36,574 nucleotides of DNA from an uncultured Bacillota bacterium (GTDB lineage: Bacteria > Bacillota_I > Bacilli_A > Culicoidibacterales > ZOR0006). Positions 8,733-16,521 of this stretch are shown in pieces. Position 1 is the first letter of the stretch. The number at the start of each line of letters is the position of its first letter. The notes below the pieces were generated by a model. That model saw only the letters and a program-made list of their open reading frames with translations. It did no database searches and was not told where the DNA came from. A program made the translations under genes and the position numbers. The stretch covers positions 1 through 36,574 of the forward strand of contig CAMFJD010000017.1 in assembly GCA_945956935.1 (NCBI GenBank), read 5' to 3'.

Positions 8733-10343
8733 ATGTTTGATTGGTTATTCGACTTTATACAGAATTTAATCTGGAATGGAGTATATGCAATTGTAGGGAT
8801 GACAAATGAGATGTGGTCGGGTGTGTATTCCCTTACTTCTACAAAGTCGCTAACAACAATACTTGATTTAGAAGTTATTCGACAAGTAGTAGTAGCAACA
8901 ACGACCTTAGGTGGTGTTTTAATAGCGCTAGTCTTTGCAGTCACAATGATTAAAAATATCATTGAATTGGACGGACAACAAAATACAATTGTGTATCGGA
9001 GAACATTATTTGCTGTCATTTGGATGTTTATGTCAGTAGCAGTATTTCAATACTCTGTACCAATTGTAGGTTATTTAACACAAGCTGCCGTATCTATTAG
9101 TGGTACTCCAAGTGAAGGGACTTTAGATTTTTCTACAAATATTGCTTCTAGTTTATTAGCTCAATCTACAAGTAATCCAACTAAATACCAGCCAGAGATT
9201 CACAAACAAATTCAAGATGGTAGTTTTGATGCATCTATACGATGTGAAGATTCAAAAGGTATTTGTCCAAGCGGAACAGATGAAAAAGCATATGTATTCA
9301 GTTTAGGAAAAATGTTGGTAATTGGGCTATTAACATTTATCGTATCATTTTTAACATTAATAGTCGGAGTTCAAGTTGCAAGGCGACTTTTGGAAACGGT
9401 AGTTTTAAAGACACTTGCCCCACTGTGCGCATCAAGTTGGATTTCAGATGCACAAGCACAAAGAGCGAGAACATGGCAAAAAATGTCGGTAGGTGTTTTA
9501 CTCGCAACAGCAGGACAATTATTTGCGATATCAATAGGTGTCGTTGTCTTATCACAACTGAATACTGTTATTGATGGCACTGGTGGCGCATTTGTGTATG
9601 GCTATGTACTTCTCGTAATTGGGATTATGTTATTTATCATATTTACTCCTAACACAATTAACACACTTGTAGATGGTCAAACATCAATATCTGAAGGTTT
9701 ACAGGAACTTGTTGCACTTGGAAGTGCTTCAAGTGCAGCAAGAAATCTTGGCGGTATGGCAACTGGAGTTGGCGGAGCAATTGGAGGAGCTATGGGTGGT
9801 ATGGCAGCTATGGGTGGTAATACACTATCTAAAATGGCGACAGGTCAGAGCTTATCAGCACTTTCAGCAAATGCTCAAAAGGCATTTGGATCAGGTGGTG
9901 GTAGTGGATTAGGTGGATCATCAACAGGAACACCATCAAGTAATTCACCATCAGGTGGTGCAGTAGGAGAAGCAACAACTGGTTATACTACGAATCCAAC
10001 AAGTGGTACACAAACAACGAATGCTTCTACACCACCATTATCATCAGCAACAGGAATGATTCCTAATATGGTAAATACAGCAAGTGCAATGACAAACTCT
10101 TTTGTTCAATCAGGTGGTGGAATGAATGGAGTTGTATCAGCCACTCGCACAGGAGCTAACGCAATTGGAGGAGCAACAACTGGTGCATTTAAATCTGTTG
10201 CCAATCGTGTTGGTGAGCGGACTGGCTTAAATAAAGTATCAAATACTGTTAAATTTGGATCTATGTTAGCATACGCTCAAATGGCAAGTAATGGCATTGG
10301 AAGCGCAAATGCACCTAAAGGTGGAGCTGATACAGGAGCGTGA
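8733..10343 (+). CDS. VirB6/TrbL-like polytopic conjugation protein (CD3337/EF1877 type), ended by an in-frame TGA
   Basis: A 536-residue protein with about five membrane helices (about 52-77, 90-115, 195-217, 255-278, 285-310) followed by a glycine/serine/threonine-rich cytoplasmic or low-complexity tail. This is the form of the TrbL/VirB6-like mobilome membrane proteins of Gram-positive conjugative elements, which form the membrane channel with VirB4. The Shine-Dalgarno AAGGGGG precedes the ATG. The frame stops at TGA 10341-10343 but then continues open in the same frame for 187 codons to 10904, and the sequence beyond the stop is a diverged copy of the tail before it. The complete protein was therefore probably about 723 residues. 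Either the tail is lost in this copy or the TGA is read through. Confidence 0.85.
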   Translation: MFDWLFDFIQNLIWNGVYAIVGMTNEMWSGVYSLTSTKSLTTILDLEVIRQVVVATTTLGGVLIALVFAVTMIKNIIELDGQQNTIVYRRTLFAVIWMFMSVAVFQYSVPIVGYLTQAAVSISGTPSEGTLDFSTNIASSLLAQSTSNPTKYQPEIHKQIQDGSFDASIRCEDSKGICPSGTDEKAYVFSLGKMLVIGLLTFIVSFLTLIVGVQVARRLLETVVLKTLAPLCASSWISDAQAQRARTWQKMSVGVLLATAGQLFAISIGVVVLSQLNTVIDGTGGAFVYGYVLLVIGIMLFIIFTPNTINTLVDGQTSISEGLQELVALGSASSAARNLGGMATGVGGAIGGAMGGMAAMGGNTLSKMATGQSLSALSANAQKAFGSGGGSGLGGSSTGTPSSNSPSGGAVGEATTGYTTNPTSGTQTTNASTPPLSSATGMIPNMVNTASAMTNSFVQSGGGMNGVVSATRTGANAIGGATTGAFKSVANRVGERTGLNKVSNTVKFGSMLAYAQMASNGIGSANAPKGGADTGA

Positions 10344-10904
10344 AGAGCAAATAACGCAAATGATTCGATATCACCGACACAAAAAAGCAATTCAAAGCAA
10401 ACAAATACTTCAACATATGGAAATCCAAGTATAAACGCATCTCATGTTTCACGCAGTATGCATCAAGAAAGCTCTAATGTTAATAAAGAAGTAAATGCTC
10501 AAAAAGCATTTGGTGTAGTGGGAGGAGCAACAGGTTATACGGTGAATCCAATGAGTGGCACACGAACAACCATTGGTTCGCTATCTCCACTATCATCATC
10601 CACACAAAAAAGCAACTCACTTTCAAAGCAAACAAATACTTCCGCATATGGAAGCTCAAGTATGCAATTACCTAATATATTAGACAGTACGAATCAAGCA
10701 ATTACTAGCATTAATAAAAGAGTAAACAATTTATCCTTGAAACGCAATGCAGAATATGGCGCAATAAGCAATACGATAAAGCCTACATTCCATACAACAA
10801 CAGGAAAAGATGGATTGCCAAAAGTGGAAGTGAAGAATCAAAGAGAATGGATAAATACGTTAGATTCAATTAAAGGAACAAATGAGAAGAGAGGAGGGAT
10901 CTAA
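10344..10904 (+). pseudogene. Detached C-terminal tail of the VirB6/TrbL-like gene
   Basis: The reading frame of the preceding gene continues without interruption from 10344 to the TAA at 10902-10904. An ATG at 10458 could start a 148-residue product, but no Shine-Dalgarno sequence precedes it (the bases before it are TTTCACGCAGT), so it is not a convincing independent gene. The tail repeats the low-complexity pattern seen before the stop (NAQKAFG, TGYT-NP-SGT, PPLSS-type segments) and contains two copies of a QKSN...SKQTNTS motif. The stop of this tail overlaps the start of the PrgI-like gene, as expected if the long protein was the ancestral form. Confidence 0.75.
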
Positions 10905-11251
10905 TGGAATTTATTTGTGTTATTCCAAAGGATTTACGAGTAAAACAAGAAATTTTATTAGGGCGAGATTTAAAAGAAATCGGTATAGTTGCTGGAGCTT
11001 CATTAGCTGGTTTCTTATTAGGTATAACACTCGGACTTGGTAATACAATTGTCGGAGTAATTGGTCTAGCTATTGGCTTGCTGATATCTGGTTTAATTAC
11101 TCAACCGATTACAGCAAAACAAAATACATTGTCATACTATAGAATTATTCGTAGCTATTATAAGTCACAAAAGATTTATAAAACTGCGCCACTATCTATG
11201 CATATTGTACGAGAAAATATAGAAAAAACTGTAGATATTGAAGAAAAATAG
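10904..11251 (+). CDS. PrgI-like / TcpE-like small membrane conjugation protein
   Basis: A 115-residue protein with a short soluble start (VIPKDLRVKQEILLGRDLKEIG), a double membrane hairpin at about residues 27-70 and a basic cytoplasmic tail. This matches the PrgI family of Gram-positive type IV secretion, found directly upstream of the VirB4 ATPase, as here. The ATG overlaps the TAA of the upstream frame, and AGAGGAGG is the ribosome site. About 70 bp with a stem-loop separate it from the VirB4 gene. Confidence 0.85.
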   Translation: MEFICVIPKDLRVKQEILLGRDLKEIGIVAGASLAGFLLGITLGLGNTIVGVIGLAIGLLISGLITQPITAKQNTLSYYRIIRSYYKSQKIYKTAPLSMHIVRENIEKTVDIEEK

Positions 11252-11262
11252 CAAACATAAAA

Positions 11263-11302
11263 AAGATGAGAAGAGCATGATTCAACAGACTCTTCTCTCT
11301 TG
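11263..11302 (+). other. Stem-loop between the PrgI-like and VirB4 genes
   Basis: Inverted repeat GAGAAGAG / CTCTTCTC with a 13-bp loop and no T run after it, so it is not a standard terminator. It may be a processing or stabilising element, or a weak attenuator before the VirB4 gene. Confidence 0.55.
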
Positions 11303-11322
11303 ATAAGAAAGGATAACTAATT

Positions 11323-13131
11323 ATGCAATATGATTTTAAAGATGAAATTAGTCCACGTTCTATTCAGTTTGGTCCACGACAAATTCAATTTTCAGGAAAA
11401 GATGCGCAAGTAATGTATATTAGCGCATATCCAACAACAGTTCCAAATATTGGTTGGCTGTCATCTTTCGCTGCTGAACATGGTATTGATATGACGTTAG
11501 GAATTGAAAAAATGAATCGCTTTACAGCAAAACAATTGTTAGATCGTGCTGTTCGTGAAACAAATGCCAAAAAACATTTAAATGGCGGACTATCAGATTC
11601 GGTTCGCTTGGAAAAAGAATTAGAAATGCAAATGTATTTAGTCAATGAAATGGATACGAAAAATGAGGAAATGGTACTTGCTTCACCAATGTTCTTAATT
11701 TCAGGAGAAGATTCTGAAGAATTACGTCAAAAGCGAATGCAATTAACCAATATACTTTCACAACATAATATGACAGTTCAAACGCTTGTATACCAGCAAG
11801 AAGAGTTGTTTAAACAGTATTTACCAACGAGTTTCTTCGGTGTGACAAATCAAATCAGCCGTATTATGCCCACAAAGTCATTAGCTTCATCATACCCATT
11901 AATCTTTGATTCTTTACAAGATGCTAGCCAATCAGATAATTTATCAACGATGTATTTAGGAAAAGACAGTAGTGGTGGGAATGTATTTTTAAATCAATTC
12001 TCAAATCTAGCTGAAACAGGTAATAAAAATGTTAAACGTACAAATGGAAATATGGTTATCTTAGGTAACTCTGGATCTGGTAAATCAACATTGGCAAAAA
12101 AACTAATGACAATGCAGAACTTACAAAAAACAAAAATCATTGTTATTGATCCAGAACGTGAATATAAAGAATTATGTGAAAATTTGGGTGGTGAATGGAT
12201 TGATGCAGCATCAGCACATGGGGTAACAATTAATCCACTAGAAATTCAAAAAAGTGATGATGAAAATGTAGAGGAAGTTTCTGTACGAGCATACTTACCT
12301 ATTTTACGAAAATTAGGAGCAATTCTCTTCCGTTTAGATCAATATACAGAAACATTATTTGAACGTGCGTGTCGTGAAACCTATTGGGAGTTTGGAATAA
12401 ATGATGATACTGATTTGTCACAACTTAAATCAGTTGATTATCCGACTTTTTCTGATGTTTTGACAACAATTAAAAAAATCCTTCAACAAGATTTATCAGT
12501 CGAAGAAAAATCAGGATATGAAAAAATAAAAACTTTTTTGGACAACCTTGTATATGGTGCTGAAGGTCGCATGTGGAATCAGCCGACAACGCTTAAATCA
12601 GATTCAGATTTTATTGTATTGGATATTCATTCACTGTTAGATACAGATGAACGATTACGCAATGCGCAAATGTACTTATTATTAGGATGGGCATGGACAC
12701 AATTAGCCAAAGATAGAAACGATACGCAAGCGAGAAAAATGTTGTTTATTGATGAAGCCCATTTACTTATTGATCCGCAGTACACACATTCATTAGATTT
12801 CTTGCGAGCAACTATTAAACGTGCCAGAAAATATAATGCAGCGGTTGTCACAATCACACAACAAATTGAAGATTTCTTTTATGAAGATATCAAGAAATAT
12901 GGTGAGGCATTATTTGAACAAAGTACCTATGTATTTATCGGAAAACAGTCACCGAAAGGTGTAAATACACTTACTCACATTATGGAGTTATCGCAATCAG
13001 AACGAGATCGCTTACAATACCCAAGTCGTGGTCAATTTTTACTCTCAATTACAAATGATAGACGAATGGAAGTACATTTGCGAGTTGATAAATTTGAATT
13101 AGATTTATTTGGGAAAGGTGGAGGAAGATAG
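11323..13131 (+). CDS. VirB4-type conjugation ATPase
   Basis: A 602-residue cytoplasmic ATPase that energises type IV secretion. The C-terminal two thirds hold the RecA-like motor: Walker A GNSGSGKST at 248-256, Walker B MLFIDEAHLL with D477/E478, and the later TITQQIEDF segment typical of VirB4/TraE proteins. It is shorter than classical VirB4 (about 800 residues) because the N-terminal domain is reduced, as in other Gram-positive members. It lies between the PrgI-like and TrsD-like genes, the standard order, and its stop overlaps the next start by one base. The family call is firm. Confidence 0.95.
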   Translation: MQYDFKDEISPRSIQFGPRQIQFSGKDAQVMYISAYPTTVPNIGWLSSFAAEHGIDMTLGIEKMNRFTAKQLLDRAVRETNAKKHLNGGLSDSVRLEKELEMQMYLVNEMDTKNEEMVLASPMFLISGEDSEELRQKRMQLTNILSQHNMTVQTLVYQQEELFKQYLPTSFFGVTNQISRIMPTKSLASSYPLIFDSLQDASQSDNLSTMYLGKDSSGGNVFLNQFSNLAETGNKNVKRTNGNMVILGNSGSGKSTLAKKLMTMQNLQKTKIIVIDPEREYKELCENLGGEWIDAASAHGVTINPLEIQKSDDENVEEVSVRAYLPILRKLGAILFRLDQYTETLFERACRETYWEFGINDDTDLSQLKSVDYPTFSDVLTTIKKILQQDLSVEEKSGYEKIKTFLDNLVYGAEGRMWNQPTTLKSDSDFIVLDIHSLLDTDERLRNAQMYLLLGWAWTQLAKDRNDTQARKMLFIDEAHLLIDPQYTHSLDFLRATIKRARKYNAAVVTITQQIEDFFYEDIKKYGEALFEQSTYVFIGKQSPKGVNTLTHIMELSQSERDRLQYPSRGQFLLSITNDRRMEVHLRVDKFELDLFGKGGGR

Positions 13132-13862
13132 TGTTAAAAAATCTATTTAATAAACAAAAAAAAGACGAACAAAAGAAAATTATTGAACAAAAAAATGCAC
13201 AAGACTGGCAACCATATGACCGAGTCGAAAATAATGTACTCTATACAAAAAACAATGAAATTGTGATGTTTTTACAATTGAGTGCCAGAAATATTACCCT
13301 CCTTTCATACGAACAACAGATTGGAGAATTACTAGCATTTTCAAGTGTTATTCAAGCTTTAGATGTTCCTTGTAAATTTCATTCACTGTCGATGCCTATT
13401 GATGTAAAGGATTATATTTCAGGATGGAATCGGCATTTGGAAACAGAATCAAGCGATAAAAAGCAAGAATTAATAAAACGATATTTACAACAAGGCATAC
13501 AGTTAAGTCAAAGTGGAGAATTTAATCGTGAATTTTTCTTGAGTATATATGAAAAATCAGGGAATGAAATTGAATTAGATAAAAAAATTAGACAAATTCA
13601 AAATGAGTTTGGGAGAACTGGACTATCAACTACAGTGTGTAATAACACAAAGATTACTCAAATACTAACAAAAATCTTCAATCCAGATGAGGTGAAATGG
13701 GTAGAAAATAGTCAGGCAATTATGAATATTGCTGATCATGACTTTATTGCTGAAATTCCAAGAGTAAAAGAACTAGAAACAGAAGTGAAAAACCTTGAAA
13801 CTGAAATAGCTCATTTAAAGGCGATGAATCAACGAGCTATTTTCAAAGAAAATCATGCTTAG
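13131..13862 (+). CDS. TrsD/TraD-like conjugation protein
   Basis: A 243-residue protein, probably cytoplasmic. The N-terminal 150 residues (WQPYDRVENNVLYTK..., RNITLLSYEQQIGELLAF, SLSMPIDVKDYISGWNRHL) look like the small TrsD/TraD family encoded next to VirB4 in Gram-positive transfer operons, which resembles a detached VirB4 N-terminal domain. The last 30 residues form a heptad-like coiled coil (VKELETEVKNLETEIAHLKAM). The start codon is GTG, overlapping the VirB4 TAG by one base, with GGAGGAAG upstream inside VirB4. It overlaps the next gene by 8 bp, so the three are translationally coupled. Confidence 0.75.
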   Translation: MLKNLFNKQKKDEQKKIIEQKNAQDWQPYDRVENNVLYTKNNEIVMFLQLSARNITLLSYEQQIGELLAFSSVIQALDVPCKFHSLSMPIDVKDYISGWNRHLETESSDKKQELIKRYLQQGIQLSQSGEFNREFFLSIYEKSGNEIELDKKIRQIQNEFGRTGLSTTVCNNTKITQILTKIFNPDEVKWVENSQAIMNIADHDFIAEIPRVKELETEVKNLETEIAHLKAMNQRAIFKENHA

Positions 13863-14106
13863 AATATTAATTGAACAACTTGGCTTTAGTCCTATTCGTG
13901 TAACAACAGATCATTATTATTGGAATATATCATCAAAAATTAGTTTACATTGCCATCCTGAAAGTAAGGAATTAAATTTTTTCTTTCGAGATATAAAATT
14001 TGAAAGAACAAAATTAAGACGAACAACTGTAGAAGAAGTGATTCATTTTAAAAATCATAGCTTGCTTGAGCGAGTCTTTGATTATCAAATGAACTCTAAT
14101 AAATAA
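13855..14106 (+). CDS. Small protein at the end of the secretion operon, unknown function
   Basis: An 83-residue soluble, basic and aromatic-rich protein. It overlaps the preceding gene by 8 bp and ends just before the operon terminator, so it is translated by coupling, if at all. No signal peptide, membrane segment or known motif is visible. The overlap and the lack of any competing frame make it a likely real gene. Nothing in the sequence tells its role. Confidence 0.6.
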   Translation: MLRILIEQLGFSPIRVTTDHYYWNISSKISLHCHPESKELNFFFRDIKFERTKLRRTTVEEVIHFKNHSLLERVFDYQMNSNK

Positions 14107-14132
14107 GAAGCCGAAAGGCTTCTTATTTTTAT
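14102..14132 (+). terminator. Terminator of the secretion operon
   Basis: Perfect stem AATAAGAAGCC / GGCTTCTTATT with a GAAA loop and a T run. Site 3 of the TGGAA promoters follows 14 bp later. Confidence 0.92.
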
Positions 14133-14145
14133 GTATGAATGAAAT

Positions 14146-14200
14146 TGGAACGTTTTTGGAATAAAAATGGAACACATGAAGTTCGAAAATCTTTTAAGAT
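14146..14200 (+). promoter_or_regulatory. TGGAA-repeat promoter, site 3 (tagged-protein operon)
   Basis: Repeats at 14146, 14157 and 14168 with an 11-bp period (a degenerate fourth may lie at 14135). -10 TAAGAT at 14195, 27 bp after the last repeat start. The first gene begins at 14239 behind AAAAGGAG. Confidence 0.78.
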
Positions 14201-14238
14201 TAAGGTATACAAACAATCAATAAAAGGAGTAGAAAGCT

Positions 14239-15234
14239 ATGAAAGAATTTTTAAATGAAAACGGAAACACCTATCAAATTATCCATGAATTTGAATTTAA
14301 AGGAAATACACAAGCGGTATTATATCAACCAGAGATGAATCAATACGTATATGCAAATGGATTGAAACAAGATTATTGGGGAACAGGAAATTATTTTTCA
14401 AATGATAAAGATCGTGCTATCCAATATTTTGAAGAAAAAGTAACAAGTGTAATTATTGGACAGATGGTTGAAGAAGCACAGGAATATTTACCGAAAATGG
14501 CATTTAATAATTGTGTTATTGAAAACGGAGAATCTATGGGATGGATTGAAAAAGATGGATTCCAAGACGAATTTACAGTTTATTTTGAGAAGTCTGGACT
14601 TGAATTAACTCAAGAGTTACTAGAACAAGTATGGAAATCATTTCCTGATGAACTGGTATGCGAACAATTTCTAGATATTTCAATCGAAAATGGAGATATC
14701 AATGTTATCGTTGGGTATGACTATCTGTATGATAATGAAATTGGTATGAATCTGGGAGAAGTATCACAAAAAGTTTTACAGAATGAGTTAACTGTAGATG
14801 AAACGGTGCAATATTTTGAGTATTATTCATCATATGCCGATGTAACAGATGAAATGGTATTAAGCTCTTTACATGTAGATAAAGCTGTACCGAAGCTGAC
14901 AGAACAATTAAAAGCCTTTCCAGATCAAGATATTGAATATGCAAAAGCAAAATATCCAGACGTGCCAATTATCGCAATTCAAAGTGCATATGATGATAAT
15001 TTTACAAATGCGAATTTGATTGAAGATCGCTATATGAAATTATTTGAATTGGCTAATGATATTGATACACCTGAACATGTTTTACAAGAATTAGCAGCAA
15101 TGGATTTAGACGGTATTAGCGATGAAGCAATTATGAATCAGAATTACGATGTTACAAAAGATTTATATGAATTTTGTGATGTAACAGAAGAAGAAGTAAA
15201 GAATCAGAGTAAAAACCAAAATATTGAACGATAA
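14239..15234 (+). CDS. Unknown soluble protein with the shared FC-x-V-T...ER C-terminal tail
   Basis: A 331-residue, very acidic soluble protein without signal peptide or membrane helix. I recognise no domain. The central part (about 100-190) reads as a mixed alpha/beta fold, and the C-terminal third is helical, with one stretch (IDTPEHVLQELAAMD) resembling half an LRV-type repeat. It ends in FCDVTEEEVKNQSKNQNIER, the first of six similar tails in this region. It opens the operon behind TGGAA site 3 with a good Shine-Dalgarno (AAAAGGAG). The tail and the position after a type IV secretion operon suggest a protein delivered during mating, which is inference. Confidence 0.78.
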   Translation: MKEFLNENGNTYQIIHEFEFKGNTQAVLYQPEMNQYVYANGLKQDYWGTGNYFSNDKDRAIQYFEEKVTSVIIGQMVEEAQEYLPKMAFNNCVIENGESMGWIEKDGFQDEFTVYFEKSGLELTQELLEQVWKSFPDELVCEQFLDISIENGDINVIVGYDYLYDNEIGMNLGEVSQKVLQNELTVDETVQYFEYYSSYADVTDEMVLSSLHVDKAVPKLTEQLKAFPDQDIEYAKAKYPDVPIIAIQSAYDDNFTNANLIEDRYMKLFELANDIDTPEHVLQELAAMDLDGISDEAIMNQNYDVTKDLYEFCDVTEEEVKNQSKNQNIER

Positions 15235-15247
15235 GGAATGTATAAGA

Positions 15248-15460
15248 ATGAAAGCATACGATTTTGCAAAGCTTATTGCAGTAAATAGCGAAAAAAAAGA
15301 AGTTATTGTTTTTTACAATAATGAAATTATTGAATTACAATGTCTTGATGCAGCAACACTTTGTTTATATCAAGAAGAGTTATTAGATGACAACCCAATC
15401 TTTGTACCATTTAACGAAGATACAAAGATGGTAATTATGCTAGAGGAAGGTGATTTTTAA
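15248..15460 (+). CDS. Small unknown protein of the tagged-protein operon
   Basis: A 70-residue acidic protein (MKAYDFAKLIAVN...EEGDF) without a recognised domain. I chose the ATG at 15248, which has AAGGA about 9 bp upstream, over an in-frame TTG at 15224 that overlaps the preceding gene and lacks a ribosome site. Its stop TAA overlaps the start ATG of the ArdC-like gene by one base, so the two are translationally coupled. It lacks the FC-x-V-T tail of its neighbours. By its coupling it may be a partner of the ArdC-like protein. Confidence 0.68.
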   Translation: MKAYDFAKLIAVNSEKKEVIVFYNNEIIELQCLDAATLCLYQEELLDDNPIFVPFNEDTKMVIMLEEGDF

Positions 15461-16506
15461 TGGCAAAATATACAAAAAAAACATATGAAGAAGTACAAGA
15501 GTCAATTAAAAACACTCTTGCTGAAACCAACAAGAAAATTCAAACGTATTTTGATGATCCACAAAAACTTCTTGAGCTTTTTGATTTTATGGATGGGTTT
15601 TACAATTACTCAACTCGAAATATGGTACTAATTCAAAATCAATACAGTGGTGCAAAAGCAGTTGCACCATTTGCAGTGTGGCAAAAAGAATATGATTGTA
15701 GTGTGCAGAAGGGTCAAAAAGCAATTAATATCCTTGTTCCACAAAAATATAAATTGTATGAAGTAAAAAAAGATACTTATGTAACATACAGTCGTGCAAC
15801 AGATGAACAAAAAGAAAAAATTCAACAGAATCAATATCCTTATAAAGAGCGAACAAGCTTTACTTTTGGTAAAGTATTTGATATTACTCAAACAAATTTT
15901 CCAAAAGAAAAATACCCTGAATTATACCCAAACCGACATATTGGTGGTGATGTGAATAATTTCGAAGCAATCTATGGTGCAGTGAAGAATCTTGTTGCCA
16001 GCAAAAATATTACCTTTGCGGAGTTCGATTTAACAACTGGATCTACAAGTAAGGGGTATGTCAAAGATGATGGTGAAATGAATGAAATTCATTTGAATCC
16101 ATACAATACACAGACAGAAAATATTTTGACGACACTACATGAATTAGCACACACACAACTACATAAAAATACGAGTTTAGATCGTGGTCTAATGGAATAC
16201 CAAGCTGAAATGGTATCATATTTGACAGCAAAGCATTTTGGTTTAGAGCATGAACAAAAAAGCATTCAATATATTGCGAATTGGGCAAAAGGTAAAAAAG
16301 TTGAAGAACAAGTCCAAGTTATTGATGAAGTAAGAAAACTTACACAGGACTTTATTCAATTTTTAGAGCCAGAATTGGCGCACTTATTACAAAAAGAAGT
16401 AGAAAAAGATATGGTTGCAGAAGAAGGCTTTGATTTGTATTCATTTTGTGATGTGAGCGAAGAAGAAGTGAAAGAGGCTGTTCAAAGCCAAGAGCAAGAA
16501 CGATAG
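15460..16506 (+). CDS. ArdC-like antirestriction protein with zinc metallopeptidase motif and shared C-terminal tail
   Basis: A 348-residue protein. The N-terminal 130 residues match the ArdC-like single-stranded-DNA-binding domain (NMVLIQNQYSGAKAVAPFAVWQK, then QKGQKAINILVP). The C-terminal domain carries the metallopeptidase motif HELAH at 227-231. ArdC of the IncW plasmid pSa protects incoming single-stranded DNA and is known to enter recipients with the transferred strand. Here the protein ends in FCDVSEEEVKEAVQSQEQER, the same tail as five neighbours. It is coupled to the 70-residue gene before it and followed 15 bp later by the next tagged gene. Its presence beside two R-M systems fits a plasmid built to pass restriction barriers. 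The domain call is firm; delivery is inferred. Confidence 0.9.
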   Translation: MAKYTKKTYEEVQESIKNTLAETNKKIQTYFDDPQKLLELFDFMDGFYNYSTRNMVLIQNQYSGAKAVAPFAVWQKEYDCSVQKGQKAINILVPQKYKLYEVKKDTYVTYSRATDEQKEKIQQNQYPYKERTSFTFGKVFDITQTNFPKEKYPELYPNRHIGGDVNNFEAIYGAVKNLVASKNITFAEFDLTTGSTSKGYVKDDGEMNEIHLNPYNTQTENILTTLHELAHTQLHKNTSLDRGLMEYQAEMVSYLTAKHFGLEHEQKSIQYIANWAKGKKVEEQVQVIDEVRKLTQDFIQFLEPELAHLLQKEVEKDMVAEEGFDLYSFCDVSEEEVKEAVQSQEQER

Positions 16507-16521
16507 GAGGGAGTTATAAAA

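Noticed and set aside
10341-10343. TGA as selenocysteine or as tryptophan
   Set aside because: No selenocysteine-type hairpin or conserved cysteine context, other genes end normally with TGA (for example at 25785-25787), and tryptophan is encoded by TGG throughout.
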